The position numbers were made by a program, and so were the translations under genes. Under the pieces are notes generated by a model. That model saw only the letters and a program-made list of their open reading frames with translations, made no database searches and was not told where the DNA came from. From Capra hircus (Eukaryota > Chordata > Mammalia > Artiodactyla > Bovidae), in NCBI RefSeq assembly GCF_001704415.2, contig NC_030811.1, positions 77,394,069 to 77,458,068 on the forward strand: DNA of 64,000 bases. The letters are read 5' to 3'. This document shows positions 34,887 to 46,700 of the stretch, in pieces. Within the stretch, counting starts at the first letter, position 1. Each line of letters begins with the position of its first letter.

Positions 34887-35442
34887 TGTTGGGGGAGAAG
34901 AAATTTTTCTCTACGTTTCCAGGATCTTCTGGCTGGTCTAACAATGAAATGTCATGAGATAGATTAACAGGAGAAAATCATACAGAAGTTTAGTAAGATG
35001 TGTACACGGGAGAGACCCTGGAAAACAGAGCACCTCTCCAAAATGGCTGAGCCCCTCAACTTAAATTCCATCTTCAGCTGAAGACAAGAGTGTTGAGCAT
35101 GGGAGGAGTCAGTTGGGAAGTCACCAGGAAAAGCATAGTAAACAAGGGTGATTGTGATACAGATTCAAGTCACTGCCTTCTCCATTGAAAAGCTTTTCTA
35201 AATTTGGTCACCTTCCTCATCTAGGTACAGAGAGAGAGAAATACTCACAAATGGAGAATTCCTACAAATGCTTCTTACAAAAGGGTAACTCCTACTTGGT
35301 TTTCTGAATTTTTCTCACATCTGCTGTTTCTTTGAAAATAACTAGCTTAAAGTAATGAATGTGCCAAAGAGCCATATTTTGGGGTGGCAAATTCTGCTTC
35401 CCTGAAGGGTAAATGGCCATGTGTTCATAGCTGACACCTCAA
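34887..35442 (-). mobile_element. probable old LTR, antisense
   Basis: The + strand begins tgttgggggagaagaaattt and includes taacaggagaaaatcataca, gtacacgggagagaccctgg and caaaatggctgagcccctca, ending near tttggggtggcaaattctgc. This resembles the antisense 3' part of an old mammalian ERV LTR family that I cannot name with certainty. Both boundaries, especially the right, are approximate. No target duplication was found. Confidence 0.4.
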
Positions 35443-37222
35443 AGAGGATAGCTTTACAACCAAGATTACTAATATGAAACAAAATTCATACGCTGTGGCA
35501 AGAAAGGAAAAAATTAATCACAAATATCTTTCTCTGTCCTTTGGCCCCCCTCTCCGCGATACTGCATATTGTATATCTGCATTATTCAATACATAGTATG
35601 TATATTGCTTTTGTATCAACCAAACCTTCCTCACCAGCAGGATACCTTCTCCTATCATCAATAAAACAATACCTTAAAAGGTAACATTCTTTCTGGATCT
35701 TGAAAGGGGTCAGAGACTTTTAGATTGTGGAAGCTGCCAATGTATCACTCAACATATAGCCCTCTGTCACAAAAAAATTATATAACTGTTCCTTGACTTA
35801 GAATGTGTGAGAGCTTTCTGCAATGCTATTCTCAGGTTATAATCCTCCATTTGGCTTGAATGAAATTTTCCATTTATTTCTTGGATCAATTTTTCACTGA
35901 CACTAGTGACTAAGTTTTTCCAAGTTTATCAGGAGGGGATCCTAAGGAAAGAGAAAGGCAGAAATCCCAGAGAGAAGGTTCGCCTGTGTTCAGAGTGAGC
36001 CACTCATAGTTTTGCCTAGGTTTGCTCTGGTATATAGATTCACAGTTTATCTGTGAGAATTTCCTCTTTGGAATCACTGAGGTATGCTTTTTTTAAAAGC
36101 AAAAGAAAACACCTATTTTGTTTATGAATACCTTTATTACACTCCCTGCTGATTCAATGAACTTTTGATTAGCCTCTATGATTACTAACTTCATTTAGGG
36201 GAATGTGTGCATGAGTGGTTTGGTAATTATTTGAGACACTTGCAAATAAGAGGACTTTCAAAAGCTGACTGAAGGTGTGAAGGCAGAGCACAGTTAGCCT
36301 GTTTTCTTTTGACTTTCTTTAGATGCTAGTAACTGCTAATTAGAGCAAGGAAAGCAGTGGTTGGTAACTCACTTTTAAAATTCAGTCTGATTATAATCTG
36401 GAAGCTGACTGTTCCCTTTCAAAGACTAAATGAAAAACTGCTAAAGCAGTTTTGACTATTTATCAGGTATTTTATTGAGTTTCCAAATCATATTAACAGT
36501 TTTATATGTAGGTGCTTAATCAAAACCTTTTTCCCAAGTTATTTATGCAACTGGTCAGTCAAAGCAAGAAAAATAAAATCTTGGATGCGAAAGAATGGCA
36601 GGTGGTAGATAACAAAATTGATCTCAGATGCTATGGCAAGTATAGATCCCGTAATTCTCACAGCTTGTGTTTTATTTGTAAGGGAGGGGAACTGGCCATC
36701 CCAAATGTTGCATTGTTGCCCATTTCTCAGAGCCCTGAGGAGATCCAAGGGATTTAGCACTTGGAAAACCTGGAGAGTCTGGGAGGAGGATTAAGCTCCA
36801 TACAGAAGGCAACACTGCTGAAGGAGCAAACACTGACAGACCAGGATACTCTGTGTTCTGCCTTGTCAAGCTGTGTGAGTGCGTTTGTGGGTGTATGTAG
36901 CTCCTCCATCTCTGCCAGTCTCTGCTACTTCGTGAGGCTCCTGAGTATCAGATGAACCCTCGACTTCCCTTTCTCACAGTGATTCTATCTTGCGTGTGTT
37001 TGAACTTTCCTCAAAGCTTTTTGAATTCTTAAAGAGAAAAGAAAAATCAGGAAATCAGAATTACCCCAAATCTTTAGTGTTTTATATTCCTTACCTAATG
37101 GATAAAAGTGAAATAAAACTGACTTTTAAAAACTGGGCAACTATTTCACATTTCATATAAGATAGTAGGTTTAAGTACTAAATTAACTTATTGAAACTAA
37201 TATTAAAGCATTAAATTATACT
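35443..37222. other. unannotated DNA
   Basis: No gene or recognisable repeat. Paired opposed open frames at 36512-36955 (60-80 codons) show no motif. Confidence 0.5.
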
Positions 37223-37384
37223 TTAAAAAGGATAGAAAATTTTATAAAACGGAAAATGAAGCCACTTACATAATTTGGCTGATTATAGCTGAATATATCA
37301 TTAAAAAAGATAGAAAATTTGAAAATTTTAGAAAACTGAAAATTCAGCCACCCTGAAAATTTGGCTGAATATAGCCAGATATTC
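37223..37384. repeat. diverged tandem duplication, unit about 80 bp
   Basis: Unit 1 (37223-37300) and unit 2 (37301-37384) share, in order, ttaaaaa-gatagaaaattt, gaaaa-t-agccac, aatttggctgaatatag and at-at-a ends, with small indels. This is a local head-to-tail duplication, about 75-80% identical by eye, not a known repeat to my recognition. Confidence 0.75.
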
Positions 37385-37556
37385 TGTGCATTGGTAGAAA
37401 AAATAACCCATACAAACTTTGCAAAAATACCAGATCAAACTAATTTTTCCTTTGCCAAAAACAAATTATACTTGGCCTCACAAAAACAGAAGCATGACAA
37501 CTTTGTAATTTATGGATGTTATTAACTCCTCTGATAATTAGATGGTAATAATTATA

Positions 37557-37770
37557 GGGCTTCCCTAGTGGCTCAAATGGTAAAGAATCTGCCTGCAGTG
37601 TGGGAGACCTGGGTTCGATTCCTGAGTTGGGAAGATCCCCTGGAGAAGGGCATGGCAACCCACTCCAGGATTCTTGCCTGGAGAATCCCCATGGACAGAG
37701 GAGCCTGGTGGGCTGCAGTCCGTGGGGTTGCAAAGATCTGGACATGCGCGAGTGACTAAGCACACAATCA
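37557..37770 (+). mobile_element. Bov-tA SINE
   Basis: Full tRNA head with an A-box-like tggctcaaatgg and an intact pol III B box ggttcgattcc (37612-37622), then a near-consensus BovA body ending atgcgcgagtgactaag. This is one of the better preserved SINEs here. Confidence 0.95.
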
Positions 37771-38562
37771 TAAGACAGTACAGTTAAAGCATTTTCCAGG
37801 TTCTATTTCTAACCGTGCTTAAATAGCAGAAGTAGACAAATTCTCCCCATGTTTCATTTCTAGTCAGTGAAACTGGGGACAAGGGGGTTGTGAAATGATC
37901 ACGGTTCTCAAGAACATAGGCTTGGTGTGATTTCTTTGAATGTGCTAAATCATATATTTCTTCACTATTGATTTGTGTGATAATTATTACTTGTTAGGTT
38001 TTTGAAAAAAATCTAATAAACAGATTTAGTAATCAATCACCTTTGATGAAACTACTCAATATTTCTAAAATGACAAAGATTTAGTCTGTAGATAGACACA
38101 AACTACCAAATTTATTCAAACTGTTTCCAGTATAGTTTGTTGGTCTCCTATTGCTATTTATTGTATTATACTATATAGCTTAAAATATCACATAATCAAA
38201 TGTACTTAAAAATCATTCTTTCATTATGAATAAAGAAATAATTATTTAATACTCATACATAAAATACTCATTCCCATTATTGATAGTCCTAGCAATGGGA
38301 TAAGTATGAACACCCTGTGACAAATAGTTAATATCAGATAATGTTAAAATCTCATTTTAGTTCAAAATTTTAACCCTTGCCCTAAGAACTTTCGAACTAT
38401 AACTAAATAATTATGTATTAAAATAACCCAGTTGGTTACTTGATTGTAATTTTCAAGTTTTTTCTTTAGCGGAGTAGTTTACAAACCATACAGAGGTTAG
38501 CATACCTCTATTCTTGTTTGTTATACCTGATTAGTTTTCTCTCAATGTGGGTAAATAGGCAA
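37771..38562. other. unannotated AT-rich DNA
   Basis: Nothing recognised. Confidence 0.5.
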
Positions 38563-38598
38563 ATATCTATCTATCTATCTAACTACCTATGTATCTAC
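38563..38598. repeat. (TCTA)n tetranucleotide repeat
   Basis: Four to five perfect TCTA units followed by degenerate ones. A short array. Confidence 0.85.
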
Positions 38599-39187
38599 AA
38601 AAAGCAGGCCAAAGGAACCCAAAGGAGATGATTGGACCTGGGACAGGAACAACATTTTGGTCACCAATGGTTTCTATTGTAAAGATTTATAATCAAAAAG
38701 GGAAATGATGTAAAAACTTCATATATTGAAGTATGGGGAAGTCATTCAACAAAGCCATTTAACTTAAACTTTACTGACCAGAATGGCCTGTTTTGTGGCC
38801 TTTTGAACATGCACTGTATATCTGCTTTGGTCACTGAGGAGGGGAATACATTTGAAATTTAAAATGGAGTAGGTATACTTCTGATGTAAAACTCAATAAC
38901 CATTGTCGATGTGATTTTAGACAATTACAAACTATACTATGTTGAGAATTTGAATGTTCTCATCAGTGTCAGACTCAGGATGCCACCAGCCATACTCAAA
39001 GCAATGTCTGCAGGTAGGTGGCAATTGTAATCTTGTGGCCTCAAGGTCTTGTCTCAGAACTATTAAATTTTTAGACAATGAGATTGCTTTAGATCAGATA
39101 TTAGCAGAAAAGAAAGACATGAGTAGTGGCCAATACCTTCTGTTATGTATATAAAACACCACATCCAAAGTTAAAACCTTAGATAAA
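38599..39187. other. unannotated DNA
   Basis: Nothing recognised. Confidence 0.5.
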
Positions 39188-39767
39188 ATTGGCCTCCAAA
39201 ATCACTGCAGATGGTGACTGCAGCTGTGAAATTAAAAGACGCTTGCTCCTTGGAAGAAAAGCTATGACTAACTTAGACAGCATTTTAAAAAGCAGAGACA
39301 TTACTTTGCCAACAAAGGTCTGTCTAGTCAAAGCTATGGTTTTTCCAGCAGTCATGTATGGATGTGAGAGTTGGGCCATAAAAAAGCTGAGTGCAGAAGA
39401 ATTGATTCTTTTGAACTGTGGTGTTGGGAGAAGACTCTTGAGAGTCCCTTGGACTGTGAGGAGATCAAATCCTAAAGGAAATCAGTCCTGAATATTCATT
39501 AGAAGGACTGATGCTGAAGCTGAAACTCCAATATTTTGGACACCTGATGTGAGAACTGACTCCCTGGAAAAGACCCTGATGCTGGAAAAGATGGAAGGCA
39601 GGAGGAGAAGGGTAAGGCAGAGGATGAGATGGTTGGATGGCATCACCCACTCAATGGACATGAGTTTGAGCAAGCTCCAGGAGTTGGTGATAGACCGAGA
39701 AGCCTGGTGTGCTGCAGTCCATGGAGTCACAAAGAGTTGGACATGACTGAGTGATTGAACTGAACTG
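39188..39767 (+). mobile_element. BovB LINE 3' end, sense
   Basis: It starts at ggcctccaaaatcactgcag and ends gtgattgaactgaactgaaa. The imperfect repeat aaaacct(t)ag at 39173-39182 and 39768-39776 may be the target duplication. Frames of the BovB C-terminus (ITADGDCSCEIKRR, YGCESWAIKKLSAEE) are interrupted by a frameshift near 39390 and a deletion near 39470. Confidence 0.93.
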
Positions 39768-39776
39768 AAAACCTAG

Positions 39777-40859
39777 TTCCTTTACAGAGTTTATGATTAA
39801 ACTCTCTATCCAAAAAGTAATTCCCTTTCTTGTCAGACACCCATTTGCCTGATGATTGAGGAGTATCAAAGAAAGGGGATTTGTAACCAAGCAAGACCCT
39901 ATGAGGCCTTCCTGGGGCCCCTCTCCTTTATTCTCTGCTTTAGTTTCTCCCTGAAGTTCCTAGATAACAGTATCTGACACACATTCCTGAGTTATTTTAC
40001 AGATGTGAAAACTCCCATTAAATGGAAGGTGTTAACTGCTTGGTGACCATAAGCACAGAGCCCCTAGTCCTACTGGACTGACAATGTTAACCCCTGTGAC
40101 AGCACCCTGTTACCTCACCATCACCTAATCAGAAAATTGTGCACAACCTTATTACATGTCCTGTGACCCCCTTCCCACATCTTGCCTTTAAAATGATTTC
40201 CTGAAATCAGCTGGAGAATTTGGGCTTTTTCAGCACTAGCTGTCTCAGACTACTTGCATGGCAGCTTACAGTAAATGCTGTACTTTCCTACACCACAATC
40301 CGGTGTCAGTAGACTGGCTTTACTGTGCATTGGTGAGTGGACCTGAATTTGGTTTGGTAACAACACTTCAGCGTCTCCTTCTTTATCATGGGAGGAAGAA
40401 AGTTTTAACACTTTCTTAAGGGAAGGAATTGAAAGAGGATAAAAAGAGATCACTTTAGCTCCATACCATCCATATATGATTCCTTCTCCTCCACATATAA
40501 GGAGAGAGAGGGTTGCAGAGTAAGGCAATGGATCCGCTATTCTAGAACAGTATCAAGAAAGACAATAGGATATAAAGGGGTAAGAACTTGGAGATGTAGA
40601 AAAATTCAGGAAATGAATGAAAGATATATCAACTCTTGCAGGAGGAGAAAGGAACAAAAGCAAGGAAAGACAAGAAAACTGATCATTAAGCAAAATGAAA
40701 AGGTAAGGTTAACTGGCTGAAAACCCACTCTCTTACCAAAGAGCTGCTGGCTGGCCACGATGGTTTTTCACTAACTCCCTAGTGGTTCTCTGCTTTCTCT
40801 TCCCCAACTTATTCCTGCCAAAGACCCAAACACAACTGTCAAATGACTTACAATTTTAT
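39777..40859. other. unannotated DNA
   Basis: No gene recognised. The 39900-40250 part is less AT-rich and pyrimidine-rich on the + strand but shows no definable element. Confidence 0.5.
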
Positions 40860-41100
40860 TAGAGCTTGGATTCTGTAGTCTTGGGTTTTCATCTCAGCTC
40901 TGCCACTTCACTATACTTGTGTTATTTTGCATAATTTATTTAACCTTTCTATGCTTGTTTCCTGATCTCTAAATTGGGTAATTAAAGCACTTAGCACCTA
41001 GAGGTTGTTGTGAGAATTAAAATGAGATAATGTATCAAGAGGACTTAGCACAAGTTCTGGCTTATATTAAATGCTCAATAAATACCAGCTAGTATTATTA
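40860..41100 (+). repeat. MIR SINE, nearly full length
   Basis: tctcagctctgccacttcac, tttctatgcttgtttcctga, aggttgttgtgagaattaaa, gcacaagttctggcttatat and atgctcaataaataccagct appear in MIR order from the tRNA-derived part through the core to the 3' end. It is among the best preserved MIR copies in the window. Confidence 0.82.
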
Positions 41101-42705
41101 CGCTCTTCATTTAATAAAAGCTCTGTGAGAAGAGTTATTCTCTCATACCTTGAAATATGAATAGCAAAACTATTTGTCTGAAGTTCAAGTTGTCAGCCCC
41201 ACTTTTAACTGCTCAGAAGGATACTGCTTGCCTTCACAAAAGACCAGTGAATTTCAGTGATGCCTGCTTCTCAACAGTGGACAGCGCTCTGCCAGTTTCC
41301 CCCAGATTTCCTTTCAGTCACCTCCAGCTGAGCCTATCCTGGTACGCTCTGTACTACTTTGAAAACACTATATGCCAAGAAAACAAAACACGTGGGTTCA
41401 CAAGCTGAGAAGTGCAAGCAGAAGTGGCAGGATCTCACATGCCTGCAGGCACTAAAGCTGCAAGCGCCACCTACTTCTAAAGTTGTGCCCCAGGTCACAG
41501 AGAATCCCAAGAAATGTTTTGTTTCAGCCGGAGAGTAGCCAGCATGAGCACACATCTTCAGATACTTTAGGTGCATTTGCCTCAGTCAGCAGATTGAAGA
41601 AATAAAAAATCTCAGCCACAGAAAACAGCTTCTTGCTAAAGGCAAAATAAACAAATTTCTATTAGAAAGGGGACATTTTTCCCCGGGTCTTCCAGCTAAT
41701 AAGGACATATTCTCTCTTGTTTAAAACCACATCCAAGTTGATAATCCTCTGAAAATATGTAAACAGACTTTTCTCAAGAGTTTTGGACATTCTCAAAGTA
41801 GAGGATCAGGTGAAACAAGAAGCAGAGAGATGCCATTTTGGACAAGGTTTTCCAGATGCCCTGAGATTCTTCAGGAAAACATCCTGCGGCAAGCTTATCA
41901 CTTATCTATCAGTCACTTTAATCTAAAAGTTTTTCATATATATATATGTAAAGTATACAGGAAAAAAGCTAGCCCATAATCATGTTTATATTTATACAAA
42001 GGGTCATACTGGTCAAGGGGCTGACTTTGCTTAATAAGCCTACTCAGCTTTGGAGAGGAAGATCCTGCTTCAGAAATGGGTCCCTTCTGTAGATTCCTGC
42101 TAGTGAGACAATAGTAACCCAATTAAACAATTCCTGAGAAAGCCAGGAGCAACAAAGTGAAAACCAATGAGGTGAAAAGCTCCTTGGATCCCTCCTGGCT
42201 GAAGCTGCCAAGTCAGACACAGAAAACCCTGAAGATGGGACACTTTAATGAGGACAAAGTCCTTGTGATTGACCTCGGATTTTCAATTTGCAATCTTTTT
42301 TGGAATCACCACTAGGCAAGCAATCTGAAAGGTTTATGAAGTTTGAGACTCTACATAGGAACTCATTTTTTTTTTTCATGTTTATGGCTAAAAACATATA
42401 AAAAACCTCCAAACAAACAAACAACGGCAACAACCAAATCCAAAAAAGTTTTTGCCTGTTCTATTTAAAATGTCATCATTAGCTTTCATTATTTGGTTTT
42501 TCCTAGTTGAGCCTCTCTGACAGCAGATTGCTTTGTATGTCATACTTTTCTGCTCACAGACCCTGTCTCCATGTTTTACTTCTGTATAAGCCTGCCATGT
42601 TCCTGTGATAGACCGTATCTCCTAGCTCCCAGCCACACCCCTGGGCTGGCCAGTCCTTAGAGACATCCAGGTGCCCTTCAAAAACCAAACCCAAGTATTT
42701 GAGAC
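41101..42705. other. unannotated DNA
   Basis: No gene recognised; includes an A-rich CAAA run near 42412. Opposed open frames of about 80 codons at 41157-41576 have no motif. Confidence 0.5.
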
Positions 42706-42800
42706 ATGGGACAGAGGAGCCTGCTGGGCTGCCATCTATGAGATCGCAAAGAGTCTGACACGACTGACGCAACTTAGCAGCAGCAGCAGCAGCAGCAGCA
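42706..42800 (+). mobile_element. BOV-A2 3' fragment with (AGC)n tail
   Basis: atgggacagaggagcctgct, gagtctgacacgactgacgc and a tail of about eight AGC units (42776-42800). Only the last part of the second monomer is present, so it is strongly 5'-truncated or a deletion remnant. Confidence 0.88.
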
Positions 42801-44118
42801 TGGGCCTATGCATTTAGACCGGTTCTTAGCAAGTGGATGGAAACAGCATTCAGTAACCTGTTAGGATACTGGTGCTACGTGGACATGCAATGATCCCAGC
42901 AGCTCTCTCCAGGGCTGCTCTATACCAAAGGTACGGAGTGAAACTACAGGATTATTTGGGAAAGGTATATGAAAGGAAGAGATCCTAGAGAATACAGAAA
43001 CACTCACCATCATACTGAAAAACTCTTTACGGTGACAGGACTGTCACTGCTCTGTGTCAGAGAGAACATTCAGATGCTCCTGGTGCATGGGCAACCCATG
43101 AAGCATCATGGCTGCCTCTTGGCAGCTGCTTAGTTGTCTGTTTCTGCAACGCCTCACTCAGAGGCAAGGGAGATGACAGCTTATCAAGGGCTCCTTTGAA
43201 TACACAGCACACTCCTTTCAGCACACAAGGCTGTGCCCTTTCTACTTCCTACACATTGACCTGTAAAAGCATCTTTGAACTTGGAGAAGAAATCATGCAA
43301 AAAGAATTTACATTTTGCTACAGTTTTTTCTCCCCAGGCATAAGAGAGTCTAAACAGAAAGCGATGCTACAAAGCAGGGCAAAGGCTGTTTACCTGAAAA
43401 GACCCAGTCTGAAAACAAAGTGTGGCTTCTACTCCTGTATTGGGAATGTGCATTGGTATTTCATTCACCTTTTCACCCAGCCTGTGCACCTATGTCTTGA
43501 CAGTGGATGGGAGTAATGGGTATATGATGTGACATTGCCAGCACAAGCGCAGTGACACTGAAGTCACTTGCACTGGGGTAAACTGCATAGGCAGTGACTG
43601 AAACTATTGATACGTTTAAAAGAGATAATGGTATGGCATGCCCACTGAGTGTTCTCTTAGCACGTGTTTTGCATTCCCAAGTGACATATCATGGTCCACA
43701 GTTACTATGAAGTTAAGCAAGGGCAGTTGTGAAAGTTTATAATTTGCTATATAGGTAGGAAAAAGGTCACCCAAGTTCTTAGAGATGGTTATACCAGCTT
43801 CCACCATCACTGACCTAATGACAATTCTACCTAATTTCATCTAATGAAAAAATTTCCCCCAAATTCTTGAAAAGTTTCAGAATGTCAAATGATGTAATAA
43901 AATGTTGAAAGTGATATAGGAGCAATAAAAGGCAACAGTTTTGTTACCGGTGGCTGTTTATGTCACAGTAATGCATTTGTTCCCTTGATCCTTGGTGGTA
44001 TTAAACATATGATGCTATAAGACACAAGGTAATTCATGAGAATAAAGCAAACAGACAATTGCATAACACTCTTTGAATCTCTCTGACACATGTACTATAT
44101 ATCCTTGTTTATTTTGAA
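42801..44118. other. unannotated DNA
   Basis: No gene or repeat recognised. An open frame of 106 codons at 43196-43516 lacks motifs. Confidence 0.5.
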
Positions 44119-44129
44119 AAACCTGCGAA

Positions 44130-44309
44130 GGGGTCCTTTTCTGAAAGTATAAACTCATCATTAAAAAGTGAGTTCATGCTACATACTGAAAGAATCATGA
44201 TCCTCTGATATCTATACCAGACTTTTTTTCACTCTGATAAGCTCTGTACAGGGGTCCTTTTCTAAAAGCAAAAACTAATCAAATATTTAAAAAGTGAATT
44301 CATGTCACA
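44130..44309. repeat. diverged direct duplication, spacing 121 bp
   Basis: Core 1 (44130-44182) and core 2 (44251-44309) share ggggtccttttct-aaag, aaact-atc, ttaaaaagtga-ttcatg and caca with a 5-6 bp indel. The sequence before each core is also weakly similar. It fits an old tandem duplication of about 120 bp. No known family recognised. Confidence 0.7.
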
Positions 44310-45249
44310 AGTTACAAAAACATATCCATTTAGTTCCCTGGGATTATTATTATTTTAGAATCTGTGACACAAATTTATTAATACTTTTTTTGGTGACTAA
44401 TGTATATATTATACCTCAAATCAATGAATAATGCTTTACTATGTGCATCTAGTATGAATCTTCTGGTTAAGTAACAATGCCTGCCAGGACACTGTCACTA
44501 AATATCTTCACCAGAATATGGGCAGAAACCAGCCCCAACATCTCGCTTTGGAATGCTGCATTCCCTTCAAGAACATGCTGTTCTCCAGTGGAGCTGCTGG
44601 AATTGCAGCCAAAGCCATGAAAATCTACTGCTATCCTTGCTGGGATTTTGTACTACCTTCCAACCTAGATTTGGTCTTTAATTTCTCATTAAGGAACCAC
44701 AGCCAATGAGCAGCTGGTACTGTTTACTTTTCTGCTGCACCTGTAGTTCTGTTTTGCAAGGCATAGAAATGGATTATCTCCAAGAAAGATGAATATCCAG
44801 GGCTGGAATTTGCCCCATCATTCTTAAGTGCACAATCCATCAAAAGCAGGAAATTGGGAAAATGGCATCATTAGAGGACTGTTTAGGTTCTCTCTTTTTC
44901 TAGCTTTTAAAATTAATCTCTTCCTGTTCACAACTCAGAGATGAAAACATCTTCCTTTGAAGATAAATTAGCTGAAAAGTGCATTGAGAAATTTAAGATT
45001 TATAAGAGAACCACCTTGAACCCTCTGTTCCTGGTGAATCTGAAAAACAGCTGTAGGCAGAAACTGTACATTCTTGGCTACCTGACTTATGTCAAAAATG
45101 ATTTCAGAGCCTGCCATTCCTAACTTCTATGTGCAACTGGAAGCAGTCTGACCATCAGCACTGAGCTAAAAACAATGTTCCTGAGTTTTTCATTCTTGAA
45201 TTTTTATTTTAGGAGCTGAAGCTTGAATACTGACTGAGTCAGTCATTGT
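44310..45249. other. unannotated DNA
   Basis: No gene recognised. Short + strand frames at 44518-44709 and 44941-45123 have no motif or homology that I can name. Confidence 0.5.
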
Positions 45250-45355
45250 GTCAAGAATCCTTTATTGAGCTCTACTCAATTCTGAGGACGGTGGAAGATG
45301 GAAGGTCCTCTGTTTTCAAGGAGCTTACAGTCAAGCTAGAAAGAGTGGGTTGGTA
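45250..45355 (-). repeat. L2 LINE fragment, antisense
   Basis: cctttattgagctctactca, ctgaggacggtggaagatgg and ttcaaggagcttacagtcaa match antisense L2 (theme: tttattgagcacctactatg ... gtcctcaaggagcttacagt). Confidence 0.55.
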
Positions 45356-45889
45356 CATAGGGAATTAGATTTAAGTGCCTAAATATGGAAAAGTAATTTT
45401 ATGTTTGACAGGATATGAAGGGGGAGATTAGTGTGAGAAAATGATTGCAAAAGCCTTAATGGGAGAAGTGTGGCAGGATCTGGAGAGGTAGAGGAGGAGG
45501 ACTGGGACCTCTGAGGAGGGGACAGAGCAAGAACAGTGCCCAGGGAAGGGCCCTCAGCCCCTGATATATCACTAGTACCAACAGGAGGTACTTAGTAAAC
45601 TCTTGTTGAAGTGAACAAAAACTAAAGCAAACCTTATGGTTATTTTTGGGGTGGGGGGGGCGGGGCTCTGAAATGTAATTCCAAATTCTGTCTACTTTAG
45701 AACTATGTTTCCCACTGACCATTAAGATAGTTCCAACTGAATTGTCTGCATTCCCTCAAACTTGCTATGACCAGGATAAACTCACCACCTTTCATCCAAA
45801 GCACCTTCTTTGCATGAAAAGGTCTCCTCTTACTGTGTTTGATATTATTAGTCTCTGATGCAATAATCTCCAGAGCTGCTTTATCCAGT
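45356..45889. other. unannotated DNA with a G-rich run
   Basis: A possible L2 3' end occurs at 45560-45625 (accaacaggaggtacttagt). A G-rich run, ggggtgggggggg, lies at about 45649-45661. No gene recognised. Confidence 0.45.
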
Positions 45890-46095
45890 AATGGGAGTCA
45901 GCAGTCACATGTGGCTATTGAGCACTTGAACTGTGGCTAGTGCCACAAGTTAAAAGGAGACTATTTGAATATATTGAGTTAAATAAATATTATTAATAAG
46001 TTAACCCATTTACTTTTACCCTTTTTTACTAGAATAGTTAAAATTACAAATATTGTTCCCATTATATTCCTGACAGGCAGTGTTGCCCTATAGTG
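45890..46095. repeat. hAT-like DNA transposon relic, second copy
   Basis: gtcacatgtggctattgagc and acttgaactgtggctagtgc, then an AT-rich middle and gacaggcagtgttgccctat. These are landmarks of the same short mammalian hAT element type as 24905-25095. Non-autonomous and long dead. Confidence 0.55.
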
Positions 46096-46159
46096 TGAGG
46101 GCCTAGATTCATATCTAGATAAAGTAAGACGTTGTAGAACTTCTTTCTTATCCCTTCCC

Positions 46160-46218
46160 TTCTTCTATCATTAATTAATAAATTCATGCATGCATGCATC
46201 TATTCATCCATTCACTCA
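46160..46218. repeat. degenerate tetranucleotide repeat
   Basis: atgcatgcatgcat passes into tattcatccattcactcat-type units. A short, imperfect array. Confidence 0.65.
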
Positions 46219-46350
46219 TGGTAGGTGCGCTCATTTCCCTCGTGTTACAGATGGGAAAACTAAAGCCGGTAGGTATCACGTGACTGGTGAGGTGTGGGGT
46301 AGGATTTGAGCTCAGGCAGTCTTATGCCCCCGGCATGCTCTACTGCAGTA
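46219..46350 (-). repeat. MIR relic, antisense
   Basis: gtgttacagatgggaaaact, ggtaggatttgagctcaggc, agtcttatgcccccggcatg and ctctactgcagta follow antisense MIR (theme: ccattttacagatgaggaaa ... ggattcgaacccaggcagtc ... ctcttaaccactac). Confidence 0.65.
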
Positions 46351-46389
46351 TTTCAGATAAGAAACCATGATGGACAGGACTAAATGAGA

Positions 46390-46700
46390 GGTGGTAGGTT
46401 GGAAAAGAAATGATGAATTGAAAAGATACCATGAAACTAATATGAACATATCATAGTGACCAATTTATTGTACGTGTAAGGAATATGGGGATAGAGTTGA
46501 TGCCCAGATTCTTGGCTGGGAAGTGGGTGCCACCAAACAAAATAGGAAACACATGGCAGATGTATATTTAGGAGGAAAGATAAATTTGACAGTCAAATTT
46601 AAGGTATTTGTGAGAAGTTCAAGTGGAAATGTCCATAGGAAACAGGATATATTGATGTGGAATTCAAGGAAGATATTTAGACTGGTTATATCAATTCTTA
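46390..46700 (-). repeat. L2 LINE fragment, antisense
   Basis: ttaaggtatttgtgagaagt, tcaagtggaaatgtccatag and gaaacaggatatattgatgt resemble antisense L2 (theme: gaggtgcctgtgggacatcc, aagtggagatgtccagtagg, cagttggatatatgag). Diverged but consistent in order. Confidence 0.5.

Noticed and set aside
37557..37640. Intact pol III A and B boxes as a tRNA gene
   Set aside because: They belong to the tRNA-derived head of a Bov-tA SINE. There is no tRNA cloverleaf and the BovA body follows directly.
44518..44709. 63-codon frame MGRNQPQHLALECC...
   Set aside because: No motif, no conserved context and within chance length. Kept as unannotated DNA.
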